64,000 bases of DNA, taken from Nostocales cyanobacterium LEGE 11386 (GTDB lineage: Bacteria > Cyanobacteriota > Cyanobacteriia > Cyanobacteriales > Nostocaceae). The stretch is taken from the NCBI GenBank assembly GCA_015207155.1, contig JADEXK010000014.1:1-64000 (forward strand). The letters are read 5' to 3'. Position numbers and translations under genes: made by a program. The notes below the pieces were generated by a model. That model was not told the origin of the DNA, searched no databases, and saw nothing but the letters and a program-made list of their open reading frames with translations. Numbering within the stretch: position 1 is the stretch's first letter; the number at the start of each line of letters is the position of its first letter. Of this stretch, positions 45,416 to 55,458 are shown in pieces.

Positions 45416-46288
45416 CTATAAATACTTTTGCAACAACAAACCCAACTTTTCTTTCGTCGCCGTTGGTGCTTGCTGCAAATTCGTCAAAATCGCATACTTT
45501 AAAGCCGAATGTGCGTCACTAGTTGGCGGATTTTCACTCAAACGTCGCACAGTTTCTTGAATTACCTTTTGAGCATTAACTGCATTGCGTTGCAAATTAC
45601 CAATTACCATCTCTACCGTCACACTATCGTGATCCGGATGCCAGCAATCGTAATCTGTCACCAGCGCTAAAGTTGCATAGGCAATTTCTGCTTCCCTAGC
45701 CAACTTGGCCTCTGGTAAATTCGTCATGCCAATTACTGTTGCACCCCAACTGCGGTAAAGATTTGATTCCGCCTTAGTGGAAAACGCCGGGCCTTCCATG
45801 CACACATAAGTACCACCACGATGCAGAGTCACATCTGGTAAATCCAAAGAGGCGATCGCATCCGCCAACACCCCAGCCAAATTTTGACAAATCGGATCAC
45901 CAAAGGCAATGTGAGCTACAATTCCTTCGCCAAAAAACGTTGAAATCCGATTTTTTGTCCTGTCAATAAATTGATCTGGTACTACCATGTCTAGCGGTTT
46001 CGCTTCTGCTTTTAAGGAACCAACCGCACTAGCTGAAATTAAATACTCTACACCCAGTTGCTTCATTGCATAGATATTGGCGCGAAACGGCAACTCAGAA
46101 GGCAGTAGAGTATGATTGCGTCCATGACGTGCCAAAAAGGCTACCTGTGTTCCTGCCAATGTCCCCAAAATTAAAGCATCAGAAGGCGAACCAAAAGGCG
46201 TTTGAATTTGTACCTCTTCCACGTCCTTGAGGTCTGCCATTTTGTATAGACCACTACCACCAATAATTCCAATACTAGCTTTAGTCAT
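45416..46288 (-). CDS. mtnP: S-methyl-5'-thioadenosine phosphorylase
   Basis: This 290-aa enzyme cleaves methylthioadenosine with phosphate to adenine and methylthioribose-1-phosphate in methionine salvage. Visible motifs are [12 protein letters not shown] (phosphate loop), [60 protein letters not shown] and [11 protein letters not shown], which fit MTAP rather than bacterial PNP. It is convergent with the caspase-like gene. The ATG start gives the normal length. Confidence 0.92.
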   Translation of the reverse strand: MTKASIGIIGGSGLYKMADLKDVEEVQIQTPFGSPSDALILGTLAGTQVAFLARHGRNHTLLPSELPFRANIYAMKQLGVEYLISASAVGSLKAEAKPLDMVVPDQFIDRTKNRISTFFGEGIVAHIAFGDPICQNLAGVLADAIASLDLPDVTLHRGGTYVCMEGPAFSTKAESNLYRSWGATVIGMTNLPEAKLAREAEIAYATLALVTDYDCWHPDHDSVTVEMVIGNLQRNAVNAQKVIQETVRRLSENPPTSDAHSALKYAILTNLQQAPTATKEKLGLLLQKYL

Positions 46289-46724
46289 TATCCTTAACCT
46301 GTTACTTGCTGAGTTGCCCAGTTATTTTACCGAAAAGGGGACTAATACCGTTGTACGAAAGTCAAAAGACTGATATTTTTTATCAGTTACTTACTCATAC
46401 TCGCGCAGCAACAGTGTTCGCTGGTTGAATATGAGTGATTGATTATTACTTATTTATTGGTGGAAATTGCGGTGATCAAATTTGTATAAAAAAGCTTGAT
46501 TTACACATCTGATAAATCTATTTTTTATACTTAGATAATCTTCAAAATGCATATTCTTAAAAAATATCAAAAACTTCTAAAAATAAATCATACATTTTTG
46601 CTTAAGCTATGATAAAACGATTTTCAAGTATATAAAGAATTTGCGAACTTATTTAAAAATTATGTTAATAACACTCAAGTAATCATATATTTAAAATTAG
46701 CTTTCTCAAAAGTACAGTTTAAAC
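46289..46724. other. Divergent AT-rich gap
   Basis: About 435 bp between the mtnP start (minus) and the methyltransferase start (plus). It is AT-rich with no gene; it should hold both promoters but I see no specific operator. Confidence 0.4.
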
Positions 46725-47621
46725 ATGCTCAGTATAAATTCCAAACTTTTAGCTCTGCGTCAATTTATTGCTAAGGATGCTAATGTGGATTGGCAAACTG
46801 GAAGTATTCCTATTTGCCAAATGAGCAATTTCACTCCAGCAATGGAAGCAAACCAATATTATTACGATCATCCTGAATGGGCAAAAGGCTACTTTAAAGC
46901 CTGTCATCGGGATCAAGTATTTCAAGAACGCTGGCAGTCAGCAATAGATTGTTGGGATGATAAAATTGTCGTTGATATTGGTTGTGGCCCTGGTAATTTG
47001 TTTGCAACATTGGGTGGTTCACCAAGACTGATGATTGGTGTAGATATATCCCATACATCTTTAGAAATGGCGCAAACTGTCGGCTATACACCTATCTTGG
47101 CAGATGCCCAAAATTTACCATTTATTGACTCTTTTGCCGATATCGTTGTTGTCAACGCTACATTACACCATTGCGACGATATGACTAAAACTTTGCTTCA
47201 AGCTGCACGTCTAGTTCGTCCTGGCGGATTGTTAATTACTGATCATGATCCGCAGCAAACTGCTTGGAACTGGAAAGGTTTGGGTATGCTTTTGTATAAA
47301 ATACGAGTACCAATTTATCGATTATTGAGCGGTGGTAATTTCATGTCGCCAGAAGAACATAATGCTATGCTCGCAACTGAAACTTACCACAAACCTGGTC
47401 ATGGTTTAACGCCACAGTTTTATTACCAAGTTTTAGAAGCTAGGGGTTTTACAGTAAAAGTTTATCCCCACAATCACACCCTGGGAGCGGAAGTTTTACA
47501 GGGAAATTATGGTCGCTCAGTGAGCAAATATCGCCTAAGTCAATGGTTATCTGGGATTAATTCTGATTTACCAGAGGCGGCGTTATCTTTGATGTGTATT
47601 GCGAAACGCAATCTAAGATAA
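46725..47621 (+). CDS. Class I SAM-dependent methyltransferase
   Basis: The 298-aa protein has motif I VVDIGCGPGNLF, motif II ADAQNLPFIDSFADIVVVNA, the post-II LHHCDD and motif III AARLVRPGGLLITDHD, a methyltransferase type 11 fold. The substrate is not evident. The N-terminal ~80 residues (NQYYYDHPEWAKGYFKACHR) look like a lid and the C-terminal part (HKPGHGLTPQFYYQVLEARG) like small-molecule or lipid methyltransferases. It stands alone with long flanks. The codon following the gene is followed by HIP1-rich sequence with no gene to 47777. Confidence 0.85.
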   Translation: MLSINSKLLALRQFIAKDANVDWQTGSIPICQMSNFTPAMEANQYYYDHPEWAKGYFKACHRDQVFQERWQSAIDCWDDKIVVDIGCGPGNLFATLGGSPRLMIGVDISHTSLEMAQTVGYTPILADAQNLPFIDSFADIVVVNATLHHCDDMTKTLLQAARLVRPGGLLITDHDPQQTAWNWKGLGMLLYKIRVPIYRLLSGGNFMSPEEHNAMLATETYHKPGHGLTPQFYYQVLEARGFTVKVYPHNHTLGAEVLQGNYGRSVSKYRLSQWLSGINSDLPEAALSLMCIAKRNLR

Positions 47622-47777
47622 TCGCGATCGCCCTAATTATGCTCGAAGCTAGGAGTTTATTTGACAGGCGATCGCCTCTAGCGCTGTGCGCAATCGCTCA
47701 CCGGGAGTTTACAAGTTTTTCTTGAAGCTCTTGCAAATACAGCCGAAAACGCTTCACCAAAGGTTGACATATCAATT

Positions 47778-48161
47778 TCAGACCCATGATATATGCCCAT
47801 TATCAAAGTTAATCGTCAAAGTCAGTCCTCGGAAGAAGTCAAGACCCAAAAGACCATCAACACCCGCACTCGGTGGTAATGTGTGACCCAATACTGCAAA
47901 ATCCGTGCGTTCTTGACCCAGTGCTGCAATTTTCTGCAACTTGATCTGAGGAGCAAATTCAACGCTACTACCCGTTGTCACTTGAACTCGATTCGGAACT
48001 AAAGCTGGATCGTAACCGATGGCAACCAACATTGCTATGTTGATCACAGTGTAAGTCGCACCTGTATCTAGGGCTAATCTCAACACGTTACTACCAGAAG
48101 CACCAAATAACTCTGCACGAACAACAACTAACCCACGTCTAGGATTGAACGAGAAATTCAT
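47778..48161 (-). CDS. Retropepsin-like aspartic protease
   Basis: The 127-aa protein contains LRLALDTGATYTVINI, the DTGA catalytic motif of clan AA, and later VDGLLGLDFFRGLTLTINF, the hydrophobic-Gly flap partner, so it would act as a dimer. Single-domain bacterial members are mostly of unknown role. It starts 4 bases inside the end of the upstream 78-aa gene (overlap 48158-48161), so both are translated from one message. Confidence 0.75.
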   Translation of the reverse strand: MNFSFNPRRGLVVVRAELFGASGSNVLRLALDTGATYTVINIAMLVAIGYDPALVPNRVQVTTGSSVEFAPQIKLQKIAALGQERTDFAVLGHTLPPSAGVDGLLGLDFFRGLTLTINFDNGHISWV

Positions 48162-48394
48162 AGCGCGATCGCTGTATTTTCAGGGATCTGACCAGTGTAA
48201 AGCATTGCAAATCTTTTGGGACGTAATTCTACAGCTTTCCGATAAACCTCATCTCGATCCTTACTGTGCCACAGTACCTTTCCGCTTTGAATATCTAAAG
48301 CTTCATTAGTTTGTGGGTCTTCCACTAGTATCCATTCTGATTCAAACTGCTCTTCTATCTGAGCAATGGTCATTATTTTTTCCATAACAGTCAC
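48158..48394 (-). CDS. Small partner of the aspartic-protease-like gene
   Basis: The 78-aa acidic protein reads TIAQIEEQFESEWILVEDPQ, then GKVLWHSKDRDEVYRKAVEL. No family is recognised. It resembles the small proteins that often precede DUF820 or aspartic-protease-like genes in cyanobacteria, with a toxin-antitoxin-like layout (short upstream gene, 4-bp overlap), but this is inference. Translation may start at the second Met (MEKIMTIA), which would shorten it by three residues. Confidence 0.55.
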   Translation of the reverse strand: MTVMEKIMTIAQIEEQFESEWILVEDPQTNEALDIQSGKVLWHSKDRDEVYRKAVELRPKRFAMLYTGQIPENTAIAL

Positions 48395-48581
48395 CTTTTG
48401 TGAAACTTATGTAGTTTCACCTCTAATTTTACTGTTAACCAAGGGTAGATATTACTGAAAAGCCGTGTTATCAAACGTGACTCGCATACTTTGTCTTTCG
48501 TTGGACAATTCTAGAGGAGCGATTGCACTGTATAGAAGATAGTATGGGCAAGTTGAGAAAGTCTTGATCAAGAGCCATTAC

Positions 48582-49145
48582 CTATGTTCTTCCGATCAAA
48601 TGATTGAACTGAAGGTAATGTGGAGAGCTAATTTTTAACATCCGATCTGGACGATCATGATTGCCTTTTGGGCGATCAATGCGTGTTTTTTGTTTAGAAA
48701 TGCTAATTTCCCTAATGCTGACGAAACGATACACATAATCACTGAGAAAATTTTGATGCTCCCAAAATGACTGACCAATTTCCCGACAATAAGCAACGAA
48801 ACACTGCGCTCCTTTCAGTTGCTGAATGATTTCTGTTTCTGTTCCTCCTTTCCCGCCCTTCATCTCAATACAGAGGATAACTTTTTTGTTCTCAGTATCA
48901 GCAATAATGACAAAATCCGCACGCTTGCATTCACCAAACTTTCCTTTAAATACTGTCTTTGGTGAGTTAAAAGCATCTGCCTTAATTACAATGACTTCAT
49001 TATCATCAGGCATTCCATTAATAGTTACGGAATAGTTAGCGGGCGGAGGCTCTGTGAGTGTGACCTGCTTTTTGCTGTGGCGATTTTCCAATGGTATTGT
49101 AGCGGTTTCCTTGATCATCTCTTTGAGGATGGCAATATCAGACAT
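48582..49145 (-). CDS. PD-(D/E)XK-like protein paired with an AAA ATPase
   Basis: The 187-aa protein has KGKFGECKRADFVIIA and then ILCIEMKGGKG: Glu72/Asp77 and Glu94-x-Lys96 give the pattern of a PD-(D/E)XK nuclease core (beta strand, D, then ExK). The rest is unrecognised. Its start overlaps the stop of the ATPase gene by one base, so it is a strict two-gene unit. ATPase plus nuclease pairs are a recurrent layout in phage-defence systems, so a defence role is plausible but unproven. Identification as a nuclease rests on the motif alone. Confidence 0.65.
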   Translation of the reverse strand: MSDIAILKEMIKETATIPLENRHSKKQVTLTEPPPANYSVTINGMPDDNEVIVIKADAFNSPKTVFKGKFGECKRADFVIIADTENKKVILCIEMKGGKGGTETEIIQQLKGAQCFVAYCREIGQSFWEHQNFLSDYVYRFVSIREISISKQKTRIDRPKGNHDRPDRMLKISSPHYLQFNHLIGRT

Positions 49146-50533
49146 TACTCTTCACCCCAGACGATCGCTTCCTGAATCCGGTTCATCGTTTCAATAGTTT
49201 TATCAAAGCTGCGAGCTTCTATACCCAATTCTGGGTCGATGTCTGCTAGTGTCAGGGTCTGGCATTTAGTTTTTTTTGTCTTGCCCTCTAATATTATTGA
49301 TGCTTCTTCTGCAATATAGACTTTGATTTTTTCAGAAGATATCAGTTCCTCTGGCTGATAACCTTCTTCTTCAGCAATTCGCTGGAGATGAGGTTTATCG
49401 TGGTTGAGCATGATTAACGTATTCAGTTCTTTAATGATGTAATCACTGTGGGTGGTGATGAAAACCTTAATACCCAGGTTAACCAGTCGAGCAAATAGGC
49501 GTGCGACACGACGCTGGTTTTCGGGATGCAGATTCAGTTCTGGTTCATCCACCATCAATAAATCACCAACCTGGGCTTCGTGTCTTAAATAAAAGCCGAT
49601 GTCTATTAGAGAACGCACCGCACTAGAACTTTCACCCATAGAAAGCTTGACACGTTTACCATTCTTCGGTACAAAATAAAGCTCATCGTTACGGGTAACT
49701 GTATACTCACCGCCGATAATGTCAGCAAAATATGCCAACACATCAGGATGATTTTCGGCAACAAAACTACTTTTTTTGACAATACTTTCAAGTTGCCGAA
49801 TAAAGTCTACATTTGTCTTTATGGGCAGGGCATAATCATCATAATCTTTAAATAAAAGCTCCCTTGGATCGATATTTTTGTCAGCCTGACCCATTTCTTC
49901 CAACAGACGATTACGGGCAAAGTTCAACTCTTTGCGAAAAATGGCAGCGCCGGTTCGTTCTGCACTGGCAATAAAAGGGTTAGGAAACATCTGCGCAAAA
50001 ATGATGTCTTTGAGAGCATCAGCAATGATGCGTTCAAGGACGTCGGTGGGGATTGTTACCTTTTCTTTCTCAACAAGTAAAGTTACAACTAATTCTGTGC
50101 TGTTTTCGTTTTTGGTGATGGAAAAAAGCTCTGCATTGGCGGCTCTCATTTTTAAATCAAATTTGCCGGCCAAACTAATATTTTGGATGCCCAGACTTAC
50201 CTGAAAGTCTGTTGTTTTAAATCGTTCTGCTTGTGCTGCAAAAATCTTTGGTAATTGTTGGGTATAAGCTTGACAACCCTGAGCAATAATATGTTCAGAC
50301 TGTTTGACATATTCTTGTACATCAAGACGAACTACGCCATTCGCCAAAAGTTGCCCGATTTTATCGCTACTGATTTGAATCGAAAACATTCGCCGCCAAG
50401 TATACAAAAAGCCAAACAACGCATAAGTAGCGTAGGTCTTGCCTGTATTATTACAGCCACAAAGGATTGTCAGATCGCCAAGTGTGAATTCGGCTTGCTT
50501 TAAAGCACCAAGATTTTTGACTTTAATTTTCAT
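49145..50533 (-). CDS. AAA-family (ABC/SMC-type) ATPase, OLD-like
   Basis: The 462-aa protein starts MKIKVKNLGALKQAEFTLGD with the Walker A motif GCNNTGKT at residues 26-33. Near the C-terminus are KLSMGESSSAVRSLIDIGFY (ABC-like signature), LLMVDEPELNLHPENQRRVA (Walker B) and VFITTHSDYIIKELN (His switch). This is the AAA_15/AAA_21 group found in OLD-type and abortive-infection systems. No Toprim domain is present; the nuclease function would come from the downstream 187-aa protein. The last ~90 residues (KVYIAEEASIILEGKTKKTK) are unrecognised. Confidence 0.8.
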   Translation of the reverse strand: MKIKVKNLGALKQAEFTLGDLTILCGCNNTGKTYATYALFGFLYTWRRMFSIQISSDKIGQLLANGVVRLDVQEYVKQSEHIIAQGCQAYTQQLPKIFAAQAERFKTTDFQVSLGIQNISLAGKFDLKMRAANAELFSITKNENSTELVVTLLVEKEKVTIPTDVLERIIADALKDIIFAQMFPNPFIASAERTGAAIFRKELNFARNRLLEEMGQADKNIDPRELLFKDYDDYALPIKTNVDFIRQLESIVKKSSFVAENHPDVLAYFADIIGGEYTVTRNDELYFVPKNGKRVKLSMGESSSAVRSLIDIGFYLRHEAQVGDLLMVDEPELNLHPENQRRVARLFARLVNLGIKVFITTHSDYIIKELNTLIMLNHDKPHLQRIAEEEGYQPEELISSEKIKVYIAEEASIILEGKTKKTKCQTLTLADIDPELGIEARSFDKTIETMNRIQEAIVWGEE

Positions 50534-50778
50534 TGCCGTATTCCTTTAGCAATTATCCCCTACTATTACTCTCTAACTATGCTGTTATTTGCGCGATCAC
50601 TCAAAAAAACCTTTCCCACTATCAGCTACTTGGGTGTCACACCTTAGCATTAACCTCTCAATCATATCTCCACTGGAATTTAGAGGTTTACAATTGCTCC
50701 AACAATGTTTATTGCTTAACTAACTAAGTCCGCATGCGCGGACTTACAAAAGGTAAAGTACTATAGCGATCGCCCGCC

Positions 50779-51408
50779 TCATCGCTTCCTACCTACCTGA
50801 AAAATCTGCTCGGCTGTCAGATTTAAATTTGGGAATGTGGGTGATTGAATGAGTGAGCCTTGCTGAAACTGACTGACTTGATACTCACCTTCAATTAACT
50901 CGTAAACAGAGACAGTCGGCTGTTTGGGGTTACCGATTAGCGCTCGACCGCCTAAGGCGGCGTAATCTACAATCCAGTATTCGGGGATGCTCATCTCCTC
51001 ATAGTCAGCCAGTTTTTTGTGATAATCATCACGCCAATTAGTGCTGACCACTTCAACAATTAACTTCACGCTGGTAGCATTCTCAATGATTGACTCACGC
51101 TCCCAACGAGGTTCGCTACCTAAAGCTTGCTGATCTAAAACAATGATATCCGGCTCATAGCCAGATTTTTCATTGCTGGTCTTGACAATCGATTCTCTGG
51201 GAATTGTCCAAATACCACGCTTATTCATCTGGATGATGGTTAGGAGCAATTCTTCTATCAGGAAACCAGTCACAGTGGAATGCTTTCCCGTCGGTTTTGG
51301 CATTTCGACAATCACTCCATCATGCAGTTCATAGCGTACCTCTGAGTTTTCTGGTAGCCACTCGATAAATTCATCAAAAGTTACTTGTTTGGTTAAGACT
51401 TGAGCCAT
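50779..51408 (-). CDS. Uma2/DUF820 family protein (PD-(D/E)XK fold)
   Basis: The 209-aa protein has SGYEPDIIVLDQQA and SVKLIVEVVSTNWRDDYHKK, i.e. the Asp and ExV-type residues of the restriction-endonuclease-like Uma2 family, with YELHDGVIVEMPKPTGKHS near the N-terminus and YWIVDYAALGGRALIGN after the core. The family is greatly expanded in cyanobacteria and its function is unknown. It lies alone between the ATPase pair and mfd. Confidence 0.88.
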   Translation of the reverse strand: MAQVLTKQVTFDEFIEWLPENSEVRYELHDGVIVEMPKPTGKHSTVTGFLIEELLLTIIQMNKRGIWTIPRESIVKTSNEKSGYEPDIIVLDQQALGSEPRWERESIIENATSVKLIVEVVSTNWRDDYHKKLADYEEMSIPEYWIVDYAALGGRALIGNPKQPTVSVYELIEGEYQVSQFQQGSLIQSPTFPNLNLTAEQIFQVGRKR

Positions 51409-51476
51409 AAATTTACACTCGTGCGCTGTAAATTTTTTTTAATTCAAGATTTATCATGCTTATTCCTGATCATTAT

Positions 51477-54400
51477 TCACACAACAACCGCCTCTGCCAC
51501 AGCACCTTGCATTTTAACGAAAGCATCAATTAAACTTTGCAATTGTTGGTCGGCTTTCAGCACTGCTAAACCCCTTACTGTCACCTTACCAGGAGAATAA
51601 ACAAAACGCGTTTTCAGATGTTCCGGTAAGTTCGCTGCTAATAAATTCCATGCAGGTTCTTCCATTGGCGTTTCTAAAATAATGTGCTGTTTATTTTCTG
51701 GTTTAATGCGGCTAAATCCTAATTTTTTCGCTAGTTGTTTGAGTTCCATTACGCGTAAAAGTTGATTCGCTGGCACGGGTAAAGTACCATAGCGATCGCC
51801 CCACTCAGCCGCAATCAATTTTAGCTCTTCTGGAGATTTCGCCGCCGCTACTGCACGATATGCACTCATCTTTTGATCGACATCGGGAATGTAATCTGCG
51901 GGAATAAAGGCTGTGAGGTTGAGGTCAATTTGTGTATCATCAACTTTGGGTATTTCTTGACCGCGAATTTCTCGAATTGCTTCTTCTAACATTTCCATAT
52001 ACAAATCAAAACCGATCGCTTCCATTTGACCGGATTGTTCTGCACCTAGTAAGTTACCCACACCCCGAATTTCCATGTCGCGCATGGCTAGTTGATAGCC
52101 GGAACCGAGTTGGGTAAATTCCTGAATTGCCCGCAGTCTTTGCCGTGCGGCATCAGATAAAGCCCGTTGTTTGGGGTAAAATAACCATGCATGGGCTTGT
52201 ATCCCTGCACGTCCCACCCTTCCCCTTAATTGGTATAGTTGCGATAAACCAAATCGATGAGCATCTTCAATTAAGATAGTGTTGACACGGGGAATATCTA
52301 AGCCAGATTCAATAATTGTCGTGCAGACAAGAATATCCGCATCACCATTACTAAAGGTGAGCATAGTAGACTCTAACTCGCTTTCATCCATTTGACCGTG
52401 AGCGATCGCAAATCTTCCCCCCGGTATCATCTCCCGCAAATTAGCTGTGATCTCTTCAATGCCCTCAACTCGTGGTACTACGTAGAATACTTGTCCTCCC
52501 CTGTCTAATTCTTGACGAATGGCACTGCGGACACTTTCCGGGTTGAGGGGTGCTAAATGAGTTTTGATTGGTCTTCTGGTAGGCGGTGGTGTGGTAATTA
52601 AACTCATTTCCCGAATCCCTGACAAAGACATATATAAGGTACGGGGAATGGGAGTAGCCGAAAGTGTCAGCACATCAACTTGAGTTTTCAGGCTTTTAAT
52701 TTTCTCTTTTTGGTTCACCCCAAACCTTTGTTCTTCATCCACCACCAACAGTCCTAAATCGTGGAATGTCACACCTTTACCTAAAAGTTGGTGTGTCCCG
52801 ACAACTATATCTAATTCACCTGTGGCGAGTCGCTTTTGAATATTGCGGCGTTCTTCCGCACTGCGAAAACGATTAAGTAAGCCGACATTTACCGGGTATG
52901 GGGCAAAGCGTTCTTTGAGGGTGTGGTAATGTTGCTGGGTAAGAATGGTAGTAGGGGCTAATAGTGCGACTTGTTTACCGGCGGTAACAGCTTTGAAAAT
53001 GGCACGAATAGCTACTTCTGTTTTCCCGAAACCCACATCACCACATACTAACCGATCCATTGGGCGATCGCTTTCCATGTCCCGTTTGACATCTTGCACT
53101 GCTTTTAGCTGGTCTGTTGTCGGTTGGTAGGGGAAAGAATCTTCCATTTCCTCTTGCCAAGGCATATCTTGAGGATAAGTAAAACCTTGTTGTTTTGACC
53201 TGGCTGCATACAGTTTCAGTAAGTCCACCGCTAATTTTTTAATGGCTTTACGGACGCGGTTTTTGGTGTTGTCCCAAGCCTTACCAGTCATTTTGTGCAG
53301 TTCTGGTGCTTTATCTCCTGTGCGGCGAAACCGGGATAAAGAACCGACTTGATCGGCGGCAACTCTCAAGATACCGTCAGCATACTGCACCACTATGTAA
53401 TCACGGGTTTCGTGATTAATCGTTAAGCTTTCTAGCTTGACAAATTTACCAATCCCATGGCTTCTATGAACTACATAATCACCCTGACGTAGCTTGTTCG
53501 GGTCTACTTGCTTAGAACTTGCTTGGCGACGCTTGCGGATATAGCCGGGTGTCGCCAAAGAATGCTGTCCATAAAATTCGCGGTCAGTGACGACTACCAA
53601 CCGATATGTAGGCAGAATAAAACCTTCGAGTTCCGCTAGTCCAGAGTATTTGAGAGCTACAGGTGTATGGTTAATTTGCAGCTTGTCGATCGCTTGATAG
53701 TCGCGGGGATTAGGGATAAACTGAGCCGGACAATCGTGTTCTTGGAGTAGAGAAACAGAACGCGAAGGCTGGGCAGAAATTAGCCAAATCGAGAAATTGC
53801 GATCGCGCTCTTGTCTCAGTGTTTGTGCTAGTTTACCAAACTGATGTGGTGTCACAGGTAACGCCCGACTAGCCAGATTTATCCCACTATTTTCTTCCGC
53901 CAGTTCCGATAAATATACAGTGGGAAATTTATTTACATCCACCAAACATTCATCAAAAGACCGATGAATTTTCGGCAATGTCACAGAAGATTCCTCCCCA
54001 ATCTCTACACTCCATTGTTCCTCAGCATTTTCCACCCAGCGATCGCTATGAGCATGACACTGTTCTGGTTCATCAACAGCAATCAAGGTGTTTTCTGGTA
54101 AGTAATCTAACAGTGAGGCTGGTTTTGCAAATGCCATCCCTAAAAATCTGCGACTACCTTCTAAAAGTGCTGAGTGCTGAGTGCTGAGTCCTGAGTGCTG
54201 AGTGCTGAGTGCTGAGTCCTGAGTGCTGAGTCCTGAGTCCTGAGTGCTGAGTCCTGAGTTTAAATCAGCAGTGAGGGCTTGAGATTTTCCATTATTTGCC
54301 AGTTTTGTCAAGATAATAGGCGCAAAACTAGTGGGAGTCAGTATCAGCTGCTCAATTTTGTCAAGGGCAGAACGTTGAGTTGCCGCATCAAATTCACGGA

Positions 54401-55034
54401 TTTTCTCGATTTCGTCGCCAAACCACTCCAGTCTGACTGGCATTTCTGAAGAAACAGGGAAAACATCGACAATATCACCGCGCCGACTCCATTGCCCTTC
54501 TGTTTCTACCAGTGGTACTCGTTCGTACCCCAAAGTGGTGATTTTTTCGCCGAAGCTATCCAAGTCAAATTCCATCCCCCGCTTCAGAGTGAGACAATAA
54601 GGCGTAAAAACCTCTGGTGGTGGTAAATGAGGTTGCAGTGCCCCAGCCGTGGCAACAATTGCCAAGGATTGCTTCGCTCCGGGATGGGAGTTTTCCCCGC
54701 TCACCAAATCCGACAAAACTTGCATCTGTCCCCAAATCATCTCAGTTTCGGGGTCAAATGGTTCATAAGGAGATGCTTCGGAGGTGGGGTAAAAATGTAC
54801 TGTTTGCCATCCCATCACTTCTAACTGGGCATAAGCGCGTCCGGCTTCCTCCAAAGTGGCACAGACTACCAACAAATTTCTTCCTGAGTTTTGCGCTAAT
54901 GCCGAAGTTACCAGACCTTTGGGTAGGCGAGAGATGCCATTTAACCGCAAATCTTGTTGGCGATTGAGCTTGGAAAGTAATTCAGTGGTGAGAGGCGATC
55001 GCGCCAATGCACGCACAATAGAAGAAAATGCCAT
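51477..55034 (-). CDS. mfd: Transcription-repair coupling factor Mfd
   Basis: This 1185-aa SF2 translocase removes stalled RNA polymerase and recruits UvrA. Order: UvrB-like N-terminal modules (about 1-360), RNA-polymerase-interaction domain ([20 protein letters not shown] region near 515), Walker [28 protein letters not shown] box ([16 protein letters not shown]), motif [15 protein letters not shown], and the C-terminal TRCF domain with [14 protein letters not shown]. About residues 258-289 ([20 protein letters not shown]) are coded by a 13-unit heptamer repeat at 54168-54258, which adds a Ser/Gln/Thr linker in the N-terminal half without breaking the frame. Start is the ATG at 55034. Confidence 0.95.
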   Translation of the reverse strand: MAFSSIVRALARSPLTTELLSKLNRQQDLRLNGISRLPKGLVTSALAQNSGRNLLVVCATLEEAGRAYAQLEVMGWQTVHFYPTSEASPYEPFDPETEMIWGQMQVLSDLVSGENSHPGAKQSLAIVATAGALQPHLPPPEVFTPYCLTLKRGMEFDLDSFGEKITTLGYERVPLVETEGQWSRRGDIVDVFPVSSEMPVRLEWFGDEIEKIREFDAATQRSALDKIEQLILTPTSFAPIILTKLANNGKSQALTADLNSGLSTQDSGLSTQDSALSTQHSGLSTQHSALLEGSRRFLGMAFAKPASLLDYLPENTLIAVDEPEQCHAHSDRWVENAEEQWSVEIGEESSVTLPKIHRSFDECLVDVNKFPTVYLSELAEENSGINLASRALPVTPHQFGKLAQTLRQERDRNFSIWLISAQPSRSVSLLQEHDCPAQFIPNPRDYQAIDKLQINHTPVALKYSGLAELEGFILPTYRLVVVTDREFYGQHSLATPGYIRKRRQASSKQVDPNKLRQGDYVVHRSHGIGKFVKLESLTINHETRDYIVVQYADGILRVAADQVGSLSRFRRTGDKAPELHKMTGKAWDNTKNRVRKAIKKLAVDLLKLYAARSKQQGFTYPQDMPWQEEMEDSFPYQPTTDQLKAVQDVKRDMESDRPMDRLVCGDVGFGKTEVAIRAIFKAVTAGKQVALLAPTTILTQQHYHTLKERFAPYPVNVGLLNRFRSAEERRNIQKRLATGELDIVVGTHQLLGKGVTFHDLGLLVVDEEQRFGVNQKEKIKSLKTQVDVLTLSATPIPRTLYMSLSGIREMSLITTPPPTRRPIKTHLAPLNPESVRSAIRQELDRGGQVFYVVPRVEGIEEITANLREMIPGGRFAIAHGQMDESELESTMLTFSNGDADILVCTTIIESGLDIPRVNTILIEDAHRFGLSQLYQLRGRVGRAGIQAHAWLFYPKQRALSDAARQRLRAIQEFTQLGSGYQLAMRDMEIRGVGNLLGAEQSGQMEAIGFDLYMEMLEEAIREIRGQEIPKVDDTQIDLNLTAFIPADYIPDVDQKMSAYRAVAAAKSPEELKLIAAEWGDRYGTLPVPANQLLRVMELKQLAKKLGFSRIKPENKQHIILETPMEEPAWNLLAANLPEHLKTRFVYSPGKVTVRGLAVLKADQQLQSLIDAFVKMQGAVAEAVVV
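54168..54258. repeat. 13-unit heptamer tandem repeat (TGCTGAG/TCCTGAG) within mfd
   Basis: Thirteen contiguous 7-nt units lie inside the mfd reading frame: nine TGCTGAG-type and four or more TCCTGAG-type, in mixed order. Because 21 nt equals three units and seven codons, unit gain or loss in threes keeps the frame; any other change would break mfd. Confidence 0.9.
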
Positions 55035-55115
55035 AAGTTTTACTACAGGAGGAAGTCGTTAAAGATAAGAAAATCTAGAGTCGGTGTATGTTCACTATTT
55101 TAAAAGTGTTGAGTA

Positions 55116-55154
55116 GGGGAATGGGGAATGGGGCATTGAGCATTGGGTATTGGG
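55116..55154. repeat. ggggaat heptamer-type tandem repeat
   Basis: ggggaatggggaatgggg then cattgagcattgggtattggg: degenerate 7-nt units upstream of mfd. It is a member of the same class of short tandem repeats seen throughout the window. Confidence 0.65.
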
Positions 55155-55199
55155 AAGAAACTTCCTCCCTGCACCCTGCACCTCTGCCTCTTCTGGTCA

Positions 55200-55306
55200 T
55201 AGCTAATAGGACTTACGCACAAGTTACGGAAGAATCAAACCGCAGAGGCACAGAGAACACGGAGGAATGAGAGTTAGAGAAGTATTTTGCGTAAGTCCTA
55301 GCTAAT
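55200..55306. mobile_element. MITE-like element with 8-bp flanking duplication
   Basis: AGGACTTACGCA (55208-55219) is mirrored by TGCGTAAGTCC (55288-55298), and the 91-bp unit is flanked by TAGCTAAT on both sides (55200-55207 and 55299-55306). It has no coding capacity. Its ends match those of the IS4-like element at 13717, so it may be mobilised by that transposase family. Confidence 0.65.
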
Positions 55307-55458
55307 TATTTGTGTGGAAGAATAATATTTAACTACTATATAGACTTAAAAAATTAAACTACTCCTTTATGTAAGGTTAAAGCATTTATGCCGGCACCTT
55401 TAATACTAGATACTAAGAGTTGAGCTACGTTCGCTCTGATAAGCGACAATTCTAAAAC

